Source of the DNA: Gemmatimonas sp. | GTDB taxonomy: Bacteria > Gemmatimonadota > Gemmatimonadetes > Gemmatimonadales > Gemmatimonadaceae | DNA: 64,000 nucleotides | Assembly (NCBI GenBank): GCA_011390885.1 | Contig: JAABRO010000004.1 | Span: 58,281 to 122,280 of the forward strand | Direction of reading: 5' to 3' | Shown: positions 19,798 through 28,266 of the stretch, in pieces | How the letters are laid out: each line of letters starts with the position of its first letter | Position numbering within the stretch: position 1 is the stretch's first letter | Made by a program: the position numbers and the translations under genes | The notes under the pieces: generated by a model | What the model was told of the DNA's origin: nothing | Databases searched by the model: none | What the model saw: only the letters and a program-made list of their open reading frames with translations

Positions 19798-20754
19798 TCA
19801 GTCGAAGAGCGAACTCACCGACTGGTCGGAGTGCGTGAAGCGGATCGCCTTGGCCACCAGCTCGCCAACGGAGAGCACGGTGAGCGTGGGGAACCGCCGC
19901 TCCGGCGGAATGGCGATGGTGTCGGTCAACACCACCTCCGTGATGGGCGCTGCGGCGAGTCGCTCCACGGCAGGGCCGGAGAGCAACGCGTGCGTGGCGC
20001 ACACGTAGATATCGTTTGCCCCCAGGCTCTTGAGGGCCCGGGCCGCCTCGGAGACGGTGCCCGCGGTGTCGATCATGTCGTCCGGAATGATGCAGTCCCG
20101 GCCCGCCACCTCGCCCACCACGTTGACCACTTCCGCGACGTTCGCCTTCGGTCGCCGCTTGTCGATGATGGCCAGGGAGGCGTCGAGTCGCTTCGCGAAC
20201 CCGCGCGCCATCTTGGCCGAACCGACATCCGGCGCCACGACGACGAGATCCTTCAACTGCTTCTTCCGAAAGTGCGAGACGAGCACCGGTGCCGCATAGA
20301 GGTGATCGACCGGAATGTCGAAGAAGCCCTGCAACTGATGCTGATGGAAATCGAGCCCCAGCAGGCGGTCCGCCCCGGACGTCTCGATGAGGTTCGCCAC
20401 CAGCTTGGCCCCGATCGCCACACGTGGCTGGTCCTTGCGGTCCTGCCGCGCGTAGCCGAAGTACGGCATGACGCAGGTGATGCGCGCCGCCGACGCGCGA
20501 CGGGCCGCATCGACGAGCAACAGCAGTTCGAGCAGGTTCTCCGCCGGCGGGTTGGTGGGCTGCACGATGAACACGTCCGCGCCGCGGATGTTCTCATCGA
20601 TGCGAACGAACACCTCACCGTCTGCGAAGCGCGAGACCGCCACGCGACACAGCTCCGTGCCCAGGTGGCGCGCAATCTCCTCCGCGAGGGCCGGATTGGC
20701 CGTGCCGGAGAGAATCTTGAAGCCACCCTTGAACCCGCCAGGCCGGTCCATCAA
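19798..20754 (-). CDS. prs: ribose-phosphate pyrophosphokinase
   Basis: 318 residues, typical. Motifs: the FADGEVFVRIDENIRGADVF segment near 45, the divalent-metal/ATP signature beginning DLHQHQLQGFF near 130, and the PRPP-binding loop DDMIDTAGTV near 220. It transfers pyrophosphate from ATP to ribose 5-phosphate, making PRPP for nucleotide, His and Trp synthesis. First gene of prs-rplY. About 170 non-coding bases precede it, up to tRNA-Gln. Confidence 0.97.
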   Translation of the reverse strand: MMDRPGGFKGGFKILSGTANPALAEEIARHLGTELCRVAVSRFADGEVFVRIDENIRGADVFIVQPTNPPAENLLELLLLVDAARRASAARITCVMPYFGYARQDRKDQPRVAIGAKLVANLIETSGADRLLGLDFHQHQLQGFFDIPVDHLYAAPVLVSHFRKKQLKDLVVVAPDVGSAKMARGFAKRLDASLAIIDKRRPKANVAEVVNVVGEVAGRDCIIPDDMIDTAGTVSEAARALKSLGANDIYVCATHALLSGPAVERLAAAPITEVVLTDTIAIPPERRFPTLTVLSVGELVAKAIRFTHSDQSVSSLFD

Positions 20755-20884
20755 TCAGAGCCTTGAAAGTTAGCCACGATCGGAGGACGGGGACAAGGGC
20801 AGCCGCCCCTGAACCCGCGCGCGAACTACGCAAGCCCCGCAACATAACCCAGTCCGGTCCGAAACGGACCCCCCGCCAACGCAC

Positions 20885-20919
20885 ACGCCCGCCGACCGGT
20901 CGTGCCGATCGGCGGGCGT
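20885..20919 (-). terminator. terminator of tRNA-Gln
   Basis: A perfect 11-bp stem (20885-20895 with 20909-20919) with a 13-base loop, 6 bases beyond the 3' end of the minus-strand tRNA. Confidence 0.7.
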
Positions 20920-20925
20920 CCGCCA

Positions 20926-20996
20926 TTGCCCCGCTTGGATTCGAACCAAGATAGCCGCATCCAAAGTGCGGAGTCCTGCCATTGGACGACGGGGCA
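20926..20996 (-). tRNA. tRNA-Gln (anticodon UUG)
   Basis: A 71-base cloverleaf. The acceptor TGCCCCG pairs with CGGGGCA, the D arm is GTCC/GGAC, the anticodon arm is CCGCA-CTTTGGA-TGCGG with anticodon TTG, and the T arm is CTTGG-TTCGAAT-CCAAG. Discriminator A. CCA is not encoded. It lies 52 bases past the ispE stop and is followed by a hairpin. Confidence 0.95.
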
Positions 20997-21047
20997 GCGG
21001 GCTGGCGTGTGCCTCCTCGAGCAGGGCGATCGCCGCCTCCGGGCAAC

Positions 21048-22055
21048 TTAGAGGATCGGTTCGGGGGCGACAATCGTGGACGCCGTGCGGGTCTCGAGCC
21101 AGTGCACGCGCTCCAACTGCGCGAGCAGCGCGGCTTCGGCGGCCTCCGCCTCATCCGCCGACGCATCCGCCGTCGGCTCGAAGCCGAAGTTCAGGTGCGC
21201 GCCCCGATCCCCCGCGTGCAGCACGAAGCACGTCGCGCCGCTCCCCGACATCAGGCCGATCGCGGGTTCGTGTTCGTCGCCCACGGCCTCGGCGAGGTGG
21301 CGCACCACCGGCAGCACCGCCGCCACGCCCTCGTGCAGCGAAGGCACCACGGACTCGAAGTCGTTGCCGGCGAACCGGGCCACCTGCTGCCAGCTCGCGA
21401 AGGCGTCCGCGGGATACGCCACGGCCGGCGGCAGCCCTCCGGCCGGCCCGGTCGCCGCGCGCTGCGCTGCGATCGCGCCGTACGCCGCGCCGGTGTTCAC
21501 CCCCTCGGCGAACGTCGCGAGCAACACCGCGCGCTCCGGCAGGGGCGCGAGCGTGAGAAGCCGGTCACCGCGCCCCCACGTCCACGCCATGACCGCGTCG
21601 CTGGCCAGGAACGGCACATCGCTACCGAGCGTGCCCGCGATCGCGAGCAGCCGCTCAAGGGGCAGCGGTGCCGGCGCGATCGCGTTGAGCCCGCGCAGCA
21701 CGGCCGCCGCGTCCGCGCTGCCGCCACCGAGGCCGCCACCCACCGGGATGTGCTTGTCGATGGTGATGGCGAAGCCGGTCGGCCAGCCCGTGGCCTCGGC
21801 GAACCGCTCGGCGGCCCGCCACGCGAGGTTCTCCTCAGGCGCGCCGAGCCCGCCGGCCGGCATCGCGGGGCCCACGCAGTGCAGCGTGCGCGCGGCGACG
21901 TCGGTACGAATCGTGACCACGTCGTGCAGCGCGAGCTTCACGAACAGCGACTCGATGCCGTGGTAGCCGCTCGCCTCGCGCGCGAGGATGCGCAGCACGA
22001 GGTTGAGCTTCGCGGGCGCCTGCACGCGCACGCCGCGCGGTCGCGGCGCGGTCAT
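21048..22055 (-). CDS. ispE: 4-diphosphocytidyl-2-C-methyl-D-erythritol kinase
   Basis: 335 residues from the ATG at 22055. GHMP-kinase features: substrate motif PAKLNLVLRI near the N-terminus, ATP loop PVGGGLGGGSADAAA near 108-122, and a C-terminal GLMSGSGATCFVL motif 3. It phosphorylates CDP-methylerythritol in the non-mevalonate isoprenoid pathway. It overlaps the upstream membrane gene by four bases (ATGA) and is the last of a four-gene overlapping set starting at pdxJ. The C-terminal 30 residues extend slightly beyond typical IspE. Confidence 0.94.
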   Translation of the reverse strand: MTAPRPRGVRVQAPAKLNLVLRILAREASGYHGIESLFVKLALHDVVTIRTDVAARTLHCVGPAMPAGGLGAPEENLAWRAAERFAEATGWPTGFAITIDKHIPVGGGLGGGSADAAAVLRGLNAIAPAPLPLERLLAIAGTLGSDVPFLASDAVMAWTWGRGDRLLTLAPLPERAVLLATFAEGVNTGAAYGAIAAQRAATGPAGGLPPAVAYPADAFASWQQVARFAGNDFESVVPSLHEGVAAVLPVVRHLAEAVGDEHEPAIGLMSGSGATCFVLHAGDRGAHLNFGFEPTADASADEAEAAEAALLAQLERVHWLETRTASTIVAPEPIL

Positions 22056-23122
22056 GCGCGCGGATCCTGCGGCGTCGGTGTAGAAAAGGCTTCCGCCGCG
22101 TCCCGCACGTCGCGCGACCGGTCGGCGGCCCCGCTGATGTCGCGCAGCGTGATGCCCAGTCGCAGAATGTAGAACACGCCGAAGAGCGTGATCGGAACGA
22201 AGGACAGCGCGTGATAGCCGAACGCCCACGTCAGCGCCTGCGACTCGGGCACGCCATACACGCCAAGCCCGGTCACCGCGGCCAGCTCGAACACCCCCAC
22301 GAAGCCCGGCGACGAGGGGAGCGCCACGGCGAAGCCGAGCACGCCCTGCAGAAAGAGCGCGGTGCTGATCGGCAGGTCGATGCCCACCGCCACGAAGCCG
22401 ATCCACAGCGCGAGCGCATGCACGAGCCAGTGCGCCAGTGCCCACCAGAGCACGAGCAGGAATCGCGTGCCGTCGCGCAGCACGGCCAGCCCCCCGAGGC
22501 CCTGCTCGGCGATCGCCACGAGTCGCGCCTCGAGCCGCGGCACGAGGCGCCCCGCGATGGCGCGCACGATCGCGATCACGCGATCCGGCATGAGCACCGC
22601 CAGCCAGCACACGACGAGCAGCCCGATGACACCGGTGATGCCGACGCTCGCGAACTGCGGCACGGTCATGCCCATGAGTCGTGCGCCCACCGGAAAGCTG
22701 GGGGAGAGCATGGCCCCGAACATGAGCGCGAGCAGCACGATCGCGTCGAAGATGCGATCGACGGCGAGTGAGGCGAGTGATGTCGTGAACGGCACCCGCG
22801 GGACTTCGCGCGTGAGCGCGAACGCCCGCGCCACCTCGCCCGCGCGGGCCGGCACGACGTTGTTGATCATCATGCCGATGGCCGTGCTGCGCCACAGCGG
22901 ACCGAACGGCACCGGACCCGCCACGGGCGCCAGGATCGAACGCCAGCGAATCGCGCGCAGCGGGAAGATGCAGGTGGACACGGCGGCACTCAGCAGGAAC
23001 AGCGGCAGGTTCGCATTGCGCAGCGAGCGCATCACGTCGCCGAGTTCCACATTGCGGAGCGCCAGCCACAACAGGACGCCGCTCAGGACGAAGCCGAGCG
23101 CCGCGCGCCAGTCGAGCTTCAC
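22052..23122 (-). CDS. LPG synthase/flippase-like membrane protein (UPF0104 type)
   Basis: 356 residues from a GTG at 23122, which overlaps the previous stop by four bases; the longer frame upstream has no N-terminal homology. About eight membrane helices. The family feel comes from the segment MMINNVVPARAGEVARAFAL (about 84-103), matching the N-x-x-P-x-R-x-G-E core of lysylphosphatidylglycerol-synthetase membrane domains. The later LPSSPGFVGVFELAAV block (about 268-283) is the second family signature. Such proteins move or bind lipid head groups. The substrate is unknown here; the neighbouring ispE suggests, weakly, an isoprenoid-linked lipid. Confidence 0.8.
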   Translation of the reverse strand: MKLDWRAALGFVLSGVLLWLALRNVELGDVMRSLRNANLPLFLLSAAVSTCIFPLRAIRWRSILAPVAGPVPFGPLWRSTAIGMMINNVVPARAGEVARAFALTREVPRVPFTTSLASLAVDRIFDAIVLLALMFGAMLSPSFPVGARLMGMTVPQFASVGITGVIGLLVVCWLAVLMPDRVIAIVRAIAGRLVPRLEARLVAIAEQGLGGLAVLRDGTRFLLVLWWALAHWLVHALALWIGFVAVGIDLPISTALFLQGVLGFAVALPSSPGFVGVFELAAVTGLGVYGVPESQALTWAFGYHALSFVPITLFGVFYILRLGITLRDISGAADRSRDVRDAAEAFSTPTPQDPRA

Positions 23123-24369
23123 GCCGGCTCCGGCCAGGCCGTCTGCGGCGTGGTGGCGGCGAGGTCGAGCAGGTCGCTGAGTTCGTCGAGCAGCGAGGCC
23201 ATGACCGGATCGATCGTGGCCACGCCCGCGCGCTGCCACGCCTCGCGCAGCGCATCGCGCACCTCACGGGCGCGCCGCAGCGCGGCGTCACCGGAGTAGA
23301 GCAGCGATTCGATCGGCACGATGTCGAGGCTTGGGGTCGGGCCCGTGGGCGTCTGGCGCGCGGGGGTCGGCATGCGCGGCTCGATGACCAACTCCGGCAT
23401 GCGAGGTCGGGTCACCGGCGTTGGCATGCGCGAGGTGACCACCGGCGTCGGCATGCGGGGCGCGACCAGTGGAGCGGGCATGCGCGGTGTGGCCGCCGGA
23501 CCAGCCACGGCCGCGATGGCGGGCGCGCTGCCGCTCACCGCGTCCGTGCCCGGCCAGGTGGTGCCGTGCTCGCGCACCCGCGCGGCCAGCTCGGAATCGG
23601 AGAGCTCGCGATCCATGAGCAACCGCGCGAAGGTCTGGATCGCGACGCGCTCCGTGGGTCGCTCCACGGGCGAGCGCGCCATGCGCATGGCCAGCGTCGC
23701 AATCGACGCGGCGCCGTAGCTCTCGGCGGCATCGGAGAGTCCGAGCAGGGCGCGTCGGAGCGCGTCGCTGAGGGCAAGCTGCTGTGCGCCCCGCTCACCC
23801 GAGGCGAGGTTGGCCGATTCGCGGGCCACGCCGTCGGCCGCCGCCGCCATGTCGGTGCGGAACCGCTCGGCGATGGTGACGGGCGGGGACGGGTTGCGCT
23901 CCACGAGGCCCGGCTGGCCGTCGTCGGGGAAGAGCCGGGAGATGGGCACGACCGGACTGGCCGGCGAGGCGGCAGGCGCCAGCGAGCTCAGGTAGCCGGC
24001 GGCCACGGCGGCCAGCGCCACCGAGTGCGTGCGCGCCTGTCGCTGGTCGGTCTCGGTCCACTGGTCGGCGCGGCCCACGAGGGCGCGCAGCTCCACGAGC
24101 GCGCCGCGCACCGCGAAGTGCAGCCGCTGGTCCCAGCGCAGTTCGTCGTCGCGCAGGCCCGCCGCGACCCGCTCGAGCGTCGCCGTGAACTCGGGAAGCC
24201 CGCCCAGTCGCGTCATGGTGGCGCTGCCGCGCAGCGCGCGCGCCTGCGCCAGGAACGAGGCGCCGTCGGGCGGCTGCTGATCGTCACCGGCGAGGAGCTG
24301 GTCGAGCTGGTCGAGGTACTCGGTGGCTTCCTGGCGGAAGAAGCTCAGCAGGGCGGGCGGGGTGCTCAT
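23119..24369 (-). CDS. HPt-like protein lacking the phospho-histidine
   Basis: 416 residues. The N-terminus ([20 protein letters not shown]) and the segment [14 protein letters not shown] (45-58) match an HPt domain of CheA/hybrid kinases. At the position of the phosphorylated His in AHTLKGSA there is Arg44. A second helical bundle (about 165-265) follows, then a linker of five nine-residue repeats containing R-M-P. A C-terminal helical bundle (about 355-416) ends the protein. It probably acts as a scaffold or phospho-independent partner rather than a phosphotransfer protein. It overlaps pdxJ and the flippase-like gene by four bases each. Confidence 0.7.
   Translation of the reverse strand: MSTPPALLSFFRQEATEYLDQLDQLLAGDDQQPPDGASFLAQARALRGSATMTRLGGLPEFTATLERVAAGLRDDELRWDQRLHFAVRGALVELRALVGRADQWTETDQRQARTHSVALAAVAAGYLSSLAPAASPASPVVPISRLFPDDGQPGLVERNPSPPVTIAERFRTDMAAAADGVARESANLASGERGAQQLALSDALRRALLGLSDAAESYGAASIATLAMRMARSPVERPTERVAIQTFARLLMDRELSDSELAARVREHGTTWPGTDAVSGSAPAIAAVAGPAATPRMPAPLVAPRMPTPVVTSRMPTPVTRPRMPELVIEPRMPTPARQTPTGPTPSLDIVPIESLLYSGDAALRRAREVRDALREAWQRAGVATIDPVMASLLDELSDLLDLAATTPQTAWPEPA
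23369..23503. repeat. five 27-base tandem repeats inside the HPt-like gene
   Basis: The octamer ggcatgcg recurs exactly every 27 bases at 23369, 23396, 23423, 23450 and 23477. Each unit encodes nine residues with Arg-Met-Pro, Thr/Ala-Pro and Val. The units diverge between the conserved octamers. This is a coding minisatellite, not a CRISPR, because the spacers are also related and in frame. Confidence 0.9.
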
Positions 24370-25172
24370 GAGGTCCGGGCGCGGGCGGAGGCCATGACGG
24401 TGCGGATCTCGCGCACCGCCTCGTCGAGTCCGATGAACACGGCACGGCTGACGATGGAGTGACCGATGTTCAGCTCCTCGATGCCATCGATGGCGGCCAC
24501 GGGGCCGACATTGCGCACCGTGAGCCCATGGCCGGCGTGCACGGCGAGGCCGAGCGAGCGGCCGAGCGCGGTGCCGTGACGGAGCGCCTCGAGCGGGCCC
24601 GGTGCATCGGGGTGATGGGCATAGGTGCCGGTGTGGAGTTCGATGGCGTCGGCCCCGATCTCGGCGGCGCAGGTGATCGCGTCCGGGTCGGGGTCGATGA
24701 ACAGACTGCTGCGCACCCCGGCACGTTTCAATCGTGTGACGGCGTCGGCCAGAAGCGTGACGTTCCGCCGCACGGCCAGTCCTCCTTCCGTCGTCACTTC
24801 CTCGCGCCGCTCGGGGACGAGTGTGACCTCCACGGGGCGGATGCGCTCGGCGATCGCGAGCATCTCCTCCGTGGCGGCGCACTCGAAGTTGAGTTGCGTG
24901 GCGATCGAGGTGGTGAGGCGTTCGATGTCGGTGTCCTGGATGTGCCGGCGATCCTCGCGCAGGTGCGCGGTGATGCCGTCGGCGCCGGCGCGTTCGCAGC
25001 GCAGGGCGGCCTCCACGGGATCCGGCTCCAGTCCGCGGCGGGCCTGCCGGAGCGTGGCGACGTGGTCGATGTTCACGAACAGCCGCAACGGCGGCCAGGC
25101 GTGTTTGCCGGGGGTGTGATGGTCCGTTACGTTCGCGTCGACGGGTCGCACGGGCTCTGGCGCGTCATTCAT
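24366..25172 (-). CDS. pdxJ: pyridoxine 5'-phosphate synthase
   Basis: 268 residues. Family motifs: [57 protein letters not shown], and the closing [17 protein letters not shown]. It condenses 1-deoxyxylulose 5-phosphate with aminoacetone 3-phosphate, the last ring-forming step of vitamin B6 synthesis. The N-terminus carries about 28 extra residues before the family core, and a TTG at LRLFVNID could be the true start. It heads an overlapping four-gene set. The divergent lipoprotein starts only 27 bases away. Confidence 0.94.
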   Translation of the reverse strand: MNDAPEPVRPVDANVTDHHTPGKHAWPPLRLFVNIDHVATLRQARRGLEPDPVEAALRCERAGADGITAHLREDRRHIQDTDIERLTTSIATQLNFECAATEEMLAIAERIRPVEVTLVPERREEVTTEGGLAVRRNVTLLADAVTRLKRAGVRSSLFIDPDPDAITCAAEIGADAIELHTGTYAHHPDAPGPLEALRHGTALGRSLGLAVHAGHGLTVRNVGPVAAIDGIEELNIGHSIVSRAVFIGLDEAVREIRTVMASARARTS

Positions 25173-25199
25173 GCTGGTAATGCAGCGAAGGAGGAAGCG

Positions 25200-25673
25200 G
25201 TGCGCAAGCGTGGAATGCTAGTGGGATGGCTGCTGCTGGCCATGATGGTGACGGGGTGCTCCCGCGGAACGACTGGCGGCGGGGGCTCGGCGCCGGTGCC
25301 GTTGACGGGCACGATGTCGGGGGCCGCGACGTCGCGTGACGCCGTCGACGGCTTCATGCGGGCGGTCAAGGCGCAGGATCTGCAGACGATGGCGGCCATC
25401 TGGGGCACCAGCCGCGGGCCGGCGCGCGACCAGCTCGACCGCGAGCAGCTCGAGAAGCGCCTCATCATCATCCAGTGCAAGCTCGACCACGAGGTCTGGT
25501 CCTATGCCGAGGAGCGGCCGCGTCTGCTGGCCGGCGGCAAGCAGGACTTCCGGGTGCGCCTGAAACAGAAGAACGCCGAAGCGGTGACGTCGTTCACGAC
25601 GATCCTGGCCGCCGACGGCCGCTGGTACGTGGAGATCGTGGATCTGGAGCCGCTCGGCGAATTCTGCCGCTGA
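25200..25673 (+). CDS. small lipoprotein of unknown function
   Basis: 157 residues from a GTG at 25200, fixed by AAGGAGG five bases upstream. A short signal ends in MMVTGC, the lipobox. After a Gly/Ser linker comes a compact domain (about 45-157) with [20 protein letters not shown], a helix-rich start resembling the NTF2-like/DUF4878 fold. It has strands [18 protein letters not shown] and [13 protein letters not shown]. That fold idea is inference. Convergent with mce; 27 bases from the divergent pdxJ start. Confidence 0.75.
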   Translation: MRKRGMLVGWLLLAMMVTGCSRGTTGGGGSAPVPLTGTMSGAATSRDAVDGFMRAVKAQDLQTMAAIWGTSRGPARDQLDREQLEKRLIIIQCKLDHEVWSYAEERPRLLAGGKQDFRVRLKQKNAEAVTSFTTILAADGRWYVEIVDLEPLGEFCR

Positions 25674-25676
25674 CGG

Positions 25677-25696
25677 CCCGATCGGCCCCGGTCGGG
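25677..25696. terminator. possible bidirectional hairpin between lipoprotein and mce genes
   Basis: A 7-bp stem with one G-T pair (25677-25683 with 25690-25696) and a 6-base loop lies in the convergent gap. Modest evidence. Confidence 0.35.
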
Positions 25697-25760
25697 AACT
25701 TCGGCGCCGGCCACGGGCTAAGTGGCAGCGGCGGCACGCTGGTTCCCCGGCGGGCCGCTG

Positions 25761-26171
25761 CTAGTATTCAGACAGTTCGACGAGCACACCGCCGGTGGCG
25801 GACGGATGGAGAAACGCGATGCGCTTCCCCTCGGCCCCGATCCGTGGCGTCTCGTCAATGAGCCGGAGGCCGGTCTGGCGGCACTTCTCGAGGGTGCCAT
25901 CGAGATCGTCCACCGCAAAGCACACGTGATGCATGCCGGGGCCACGCTTGGCGACGAACTTCGCGATCGGCGAGTCGTCCGAGTGGGCTTCGAGGAGTTC
26001 CACGAGCGACTCTCCGGCGGCGAGCCCGGCAATCGACGCGCCATCGGCGTCGTCGAGCGGCACGGTGGGCATGCCCAGCACGTCGCGGTAGAAGGGCAGC
26101 AGTTCGTCGAGGGCGCGCACGGCGATGCCGATATGCGCAATGCGTGTTCCGCGGCGGGGGGTGTCTGACAT
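25761..26171 (-). CDS. mce: methylmalonyl-CoA epimerase
   Basis: 136 residues, typical for the family. Vicinal-oxygen-chelate metal ligands are seen: His13 in RIAHIGIAV, a His in GMHHVCFAVDDL near 81, and the final Glu in GGVLVELSEY. It interconverts the epimers of methylmalonyl-CoA so that mutase can form succinyl-CoA from propionyl-CoA. No mutase gene lies in the window. Divergent from trxA by 94 bases. Confidence 0.93.
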   Translation of the reverse strand: MSDTPRRGTRIAHIGIAVRALDELLPFYRDVLGMPTVPLDDADGASIAGLAAGESLVELLEAHSDDSPIAKFVAKRGPGMHHVCFAVDDLDGTLEKCRQTGLRLIDETPRIGAEGKRIAFLHPSATGGVLVELSEY

Positions 26172-26265
26172 GGCGGTCCGGTAGTCTCGAGGTTCGCCTG
26201 CAACCTAATCCTGATCACGGGCGCGGACAGCCGGAACGGGCTGGTGTCGCGCTGCGGAGCACTGA

Positions 26266-26592
26266 ATGGCCAACGCGCTTGCAGTCACGGACGATTCCTT
26301 CGCCACCGAAATCGAGTCGCACAACGGACTCGCCATGGTGGATTTCTGGGCCACGTGGTGCGCGCCCTGCCGCATGATCGCCCCGATCGTCGAGCAGCTC
26401 GCCACCGACCACGAGGGCAAGGTGAAGGTCGCCAAGCTCGACGTGGACTCGAACCAGCAGACGGCGATGAAGTTCAACGTGCGCTCCATCCCCACGATCC
26501 TGTTCTTCAAGGACGGGAAGCTCGTGGATCAGGTGGTGGGCGCGGTGCCGCGCACGGCGCTCGAGGCCAAGATCGAGCAGCACGCCGGCTGA
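26266..26592 (+). CDS. trxA: thioredoxin
   Basis: 108 residues. The active site is WCAPC (Cys32, Cys35), a variant of the common WCGPC. The family blocks MVDFWATWC, KLDVDSNQQTAMKFNVRSIPT (cis-Pro loop) and LFFKDGKLVDQVVGA are intact. No signal peptide, so it is cytoplasmic. It starts the long plus-strand run; rsmI follows after five bases, which suggests co-transcription. Confidence 0.95.
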   Translation: MANALAVTDDSFATEIESHNGLAMVDFWATWCAPCRMIAPIVEQLATDHEGKVKVAKLDVDSNQQTAMKFNVRSIPTILFFKDGKLVDQVVGAVPRTALEAKIEQHAG

Positions 26593-26597
26593 CGGAC

Positions 26598-27491
26598 GTG
26601 ACGGGCTCCGATCCGGCCGCCCTGGCGGCAGCGGACGCGGCAGCCCGGCTGGTCCCCGAGGCGGTCGAGCAGGGGGTGCTCTACATCGTGAGCACGCCCA
26701 TCGGCCACCTCGGGGATCTTTCGTTGCGCGCCCTCGCGGTGCTGCAGGGTGTCGACCGCATTCTCTGCGAGGACACGCGACACGCGCGCACCCTGCTGCA
26801 GCGCTACGGCATTCGCACGCCGACGGCCGCGCTGCACGAGCACAACGAGGCCCGTTCCGCGGCGCAGGTCGTGGCGCAACTGGCGGGCGGTGCCTCGCTC
26901 GCGCTGATCAGCGACGCCGGCACGCCGCTCGTCTCCGATCCGGGGGAGCGCATCGTGCGCGCCGTGGTGGACGAGGGGTTGCGCGTGGTGCCGGTGCCGG
27001 GGGCGTCGGCCGCCCTGGCGGCCCTCGTGGGCGCTGGCGTGCCGGCGCACCCCAGCACGATCCTTGGCTTCCTGCCGCGCAAGGGTGGCGAGCGCACCTC
27101 GGCGATCGCCTGGGCCTGTCGCTGTCCGCACGCGGTGGTGCTGTACGAGTCCCCTTCGCGGCTGGGTGCCACGCTCACGGACCTGGCCGAGGTGGCCGGT
27201 GCCGAGCGGCCGGTGGTCGTGGCCCGCGAGCTGACCAAGCACTTCGAGGAGTTCCGGCGCGGAACGCTCGGGGAACTCGCTGCGTACTACACCGACACGC
27301 CACCCCGGGGAGAGATCGTGATCGTGCTGTCCGCCGCGCCACCCGCCGAGTTGCCAACCGAAGAGGTCCTGCGCCGCGAGGCGGAGACGCTGCGCGCCGA
27401 GGGACAGTCGGCCCGCACGGTCATGGAGGCGCTCATGGCGAAGCACGGCGTGGCGCGGAACGTGGCCTACCGGCTGGCGCATGAGAGCTGA
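26598..27491 (+). CDS. rsmI: 16S rRNA 2'-O-methyltransferase RsmI
   Basis: 297 residues from a GTG at 26598, five bases after trxA. Tetrapyrrole-methylase fold motifs: LYIVSTPIGHLGDLSLRAL near the N-terminus, CEDTRHARTLLQRYGI, LISDAGTPLVSDPG and VPVPGASAALAALVGAG. The enzyme methylates C1402 ribose of 16S rRNA with SAM. The last 11 bases overlap the DUF4159 gene. A longer frame upstream merely reads through trxA. Confidence 0.95.
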   Translation: MTGSDPAALAAADAAARLVPEAVEQGVLYIVSTPIGHLGDLSLRALAVLQGVDRILCEDTRHARTLLQRYGIRTPTAALHEHNEARSAAQVVAQLAGGASLALISDAGTPLVSDPGERIVRAVVDEGLRVVPVPGASAALAALVGAGVPAHPSTILGFLPRKGGERTSAIAWACRCPHAVVLYESPSRLGATLTDLAEVAGAERPVVVARELTKHFEEFRRGTLGELAAYYTDTPPRGEIVIVLSAAPPAELPTEEVLRREAETLRAEGQSARTVMEALMAKHGVARNVAYRLAHES

Positions 27492-28200
27492 GCGCATGCG
27501 CCGCCGTCTCCGATTGCTGTCGGTCGCCGTGCTCGGCGTGGTGGCGTTGAGCGCCTTCTCGGTCGGCACGTGGCGCAGCGCCGGCGAGGTCCCGCGCCTC
27601 GTGATCGCGCGACTGCAGTACGAGGGCGGCGGCGACTGGTACGCGAATCCGTCCAGCCTGCCCAACCTGCTCGCGGCGATCGCCGAGCGCACCAACCTGC
27701 CGGTGGAGCGCACGGAGGCGCGCGTGCGCCTCACCGACGAGGCGCTCTCGTCGTATCCGTTCGTGCATGCCACCGGGCACGGCGAGATGCGGCTGTCGGA
27801 GGAGGAGGTCGTGAGGCTGCGCGCGTACCTCACGCAGGGCGGCTTCCTCCACGTCGACGACAACTACGGGCTCGACGAGAGCTTCCGTCGGGAGATCGCG
27901 CGCGTCTTTCCCGACCGGCCACTGGTCGAGGTGCCGGCGTCGCACCCGATCTACCATGTGGTGTATGATTTTCCGGACGGCCTGCCCAAGATCCACGAAC
28001 ACGACGGCAAGCCGGCGCAGGGGCTGGGCATTTTCATCGGTGGACGGCTGGCGGTGTACTACAGCGTGTCGGCCGACCTGGGCAACGGCTGGGAGGACAT
28101 CGGCACGCACCCCGGCGATGCGCCCGAACTGCACGAGCGCGCGCTCCGCATGGGCGTGAATCTGTTCGTCTACGCGGTCACGAGCCGCGTGACGCCCTGA
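27481..28200 (+). CDS. DUF4159 membrane-anchored protein
   Basis: 239 residues from the ATG at 27481; an ATG at 27496, just after the rsmI stop, is an equally good start. One signal/anchor helix (about 11-30). The domain begins RLVIARLQYEGGGDWYANPSSLPNLLA. It contains FVHATGHGEMRLSEEEVVRLRAYL, FLHVDDNYGLDESFRREI and HPIYHVVYDFPDGLPKIHEHDG, hallmarks of DUF4159, which has a class I amidotransferase-like architecture. Family members sit with DUF4175, DUF58 and MoxR genes, which are linked to envelope stress. Here it precedes DUF4175 by 66 bases. The catalytic role is unproven. Confidence 0.85.
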   Translation: MRAERMRRRLRLLSVAVLGVVALSAFSVGTWRSAGEVPRLVIARLQYEGGGDWYANPSSLPNLLAAIAERTNLPVERTEARVRLTDEALSSYPFVHATGHGEMRLSEEEVVRLRAYLTQGGFLHVDDNYGLDESFRREIARVFPDRPLVEVPASHPIYHVVYDFPDGLPKIHEHDGKPAQGLGIFIGGRLAVYYSVSADLGNGWEDIGTHPGDAPELHERALRMGVNLFVYAVTSRVTP

Positions 28201-28266
28201 CCCTCCCACGGCGCGAGCGCGCAGGACTCCGCGAATGACTGGTGTCTCCGACGTCGGAGCGTGTGC

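Noticed and set aside
23369..23503. Regular 27-base repeats as a possible CRISPR
   Set aside because: Conserved part is only 8 bases, spacers are related, and the repeats are in frame inside a gene.
28246..28259. 14-base palindrome ctccgacgtcggag before DUF4175
   Set aside because: It includes the ribosome binding site; too short and GC-rich to call an operator.
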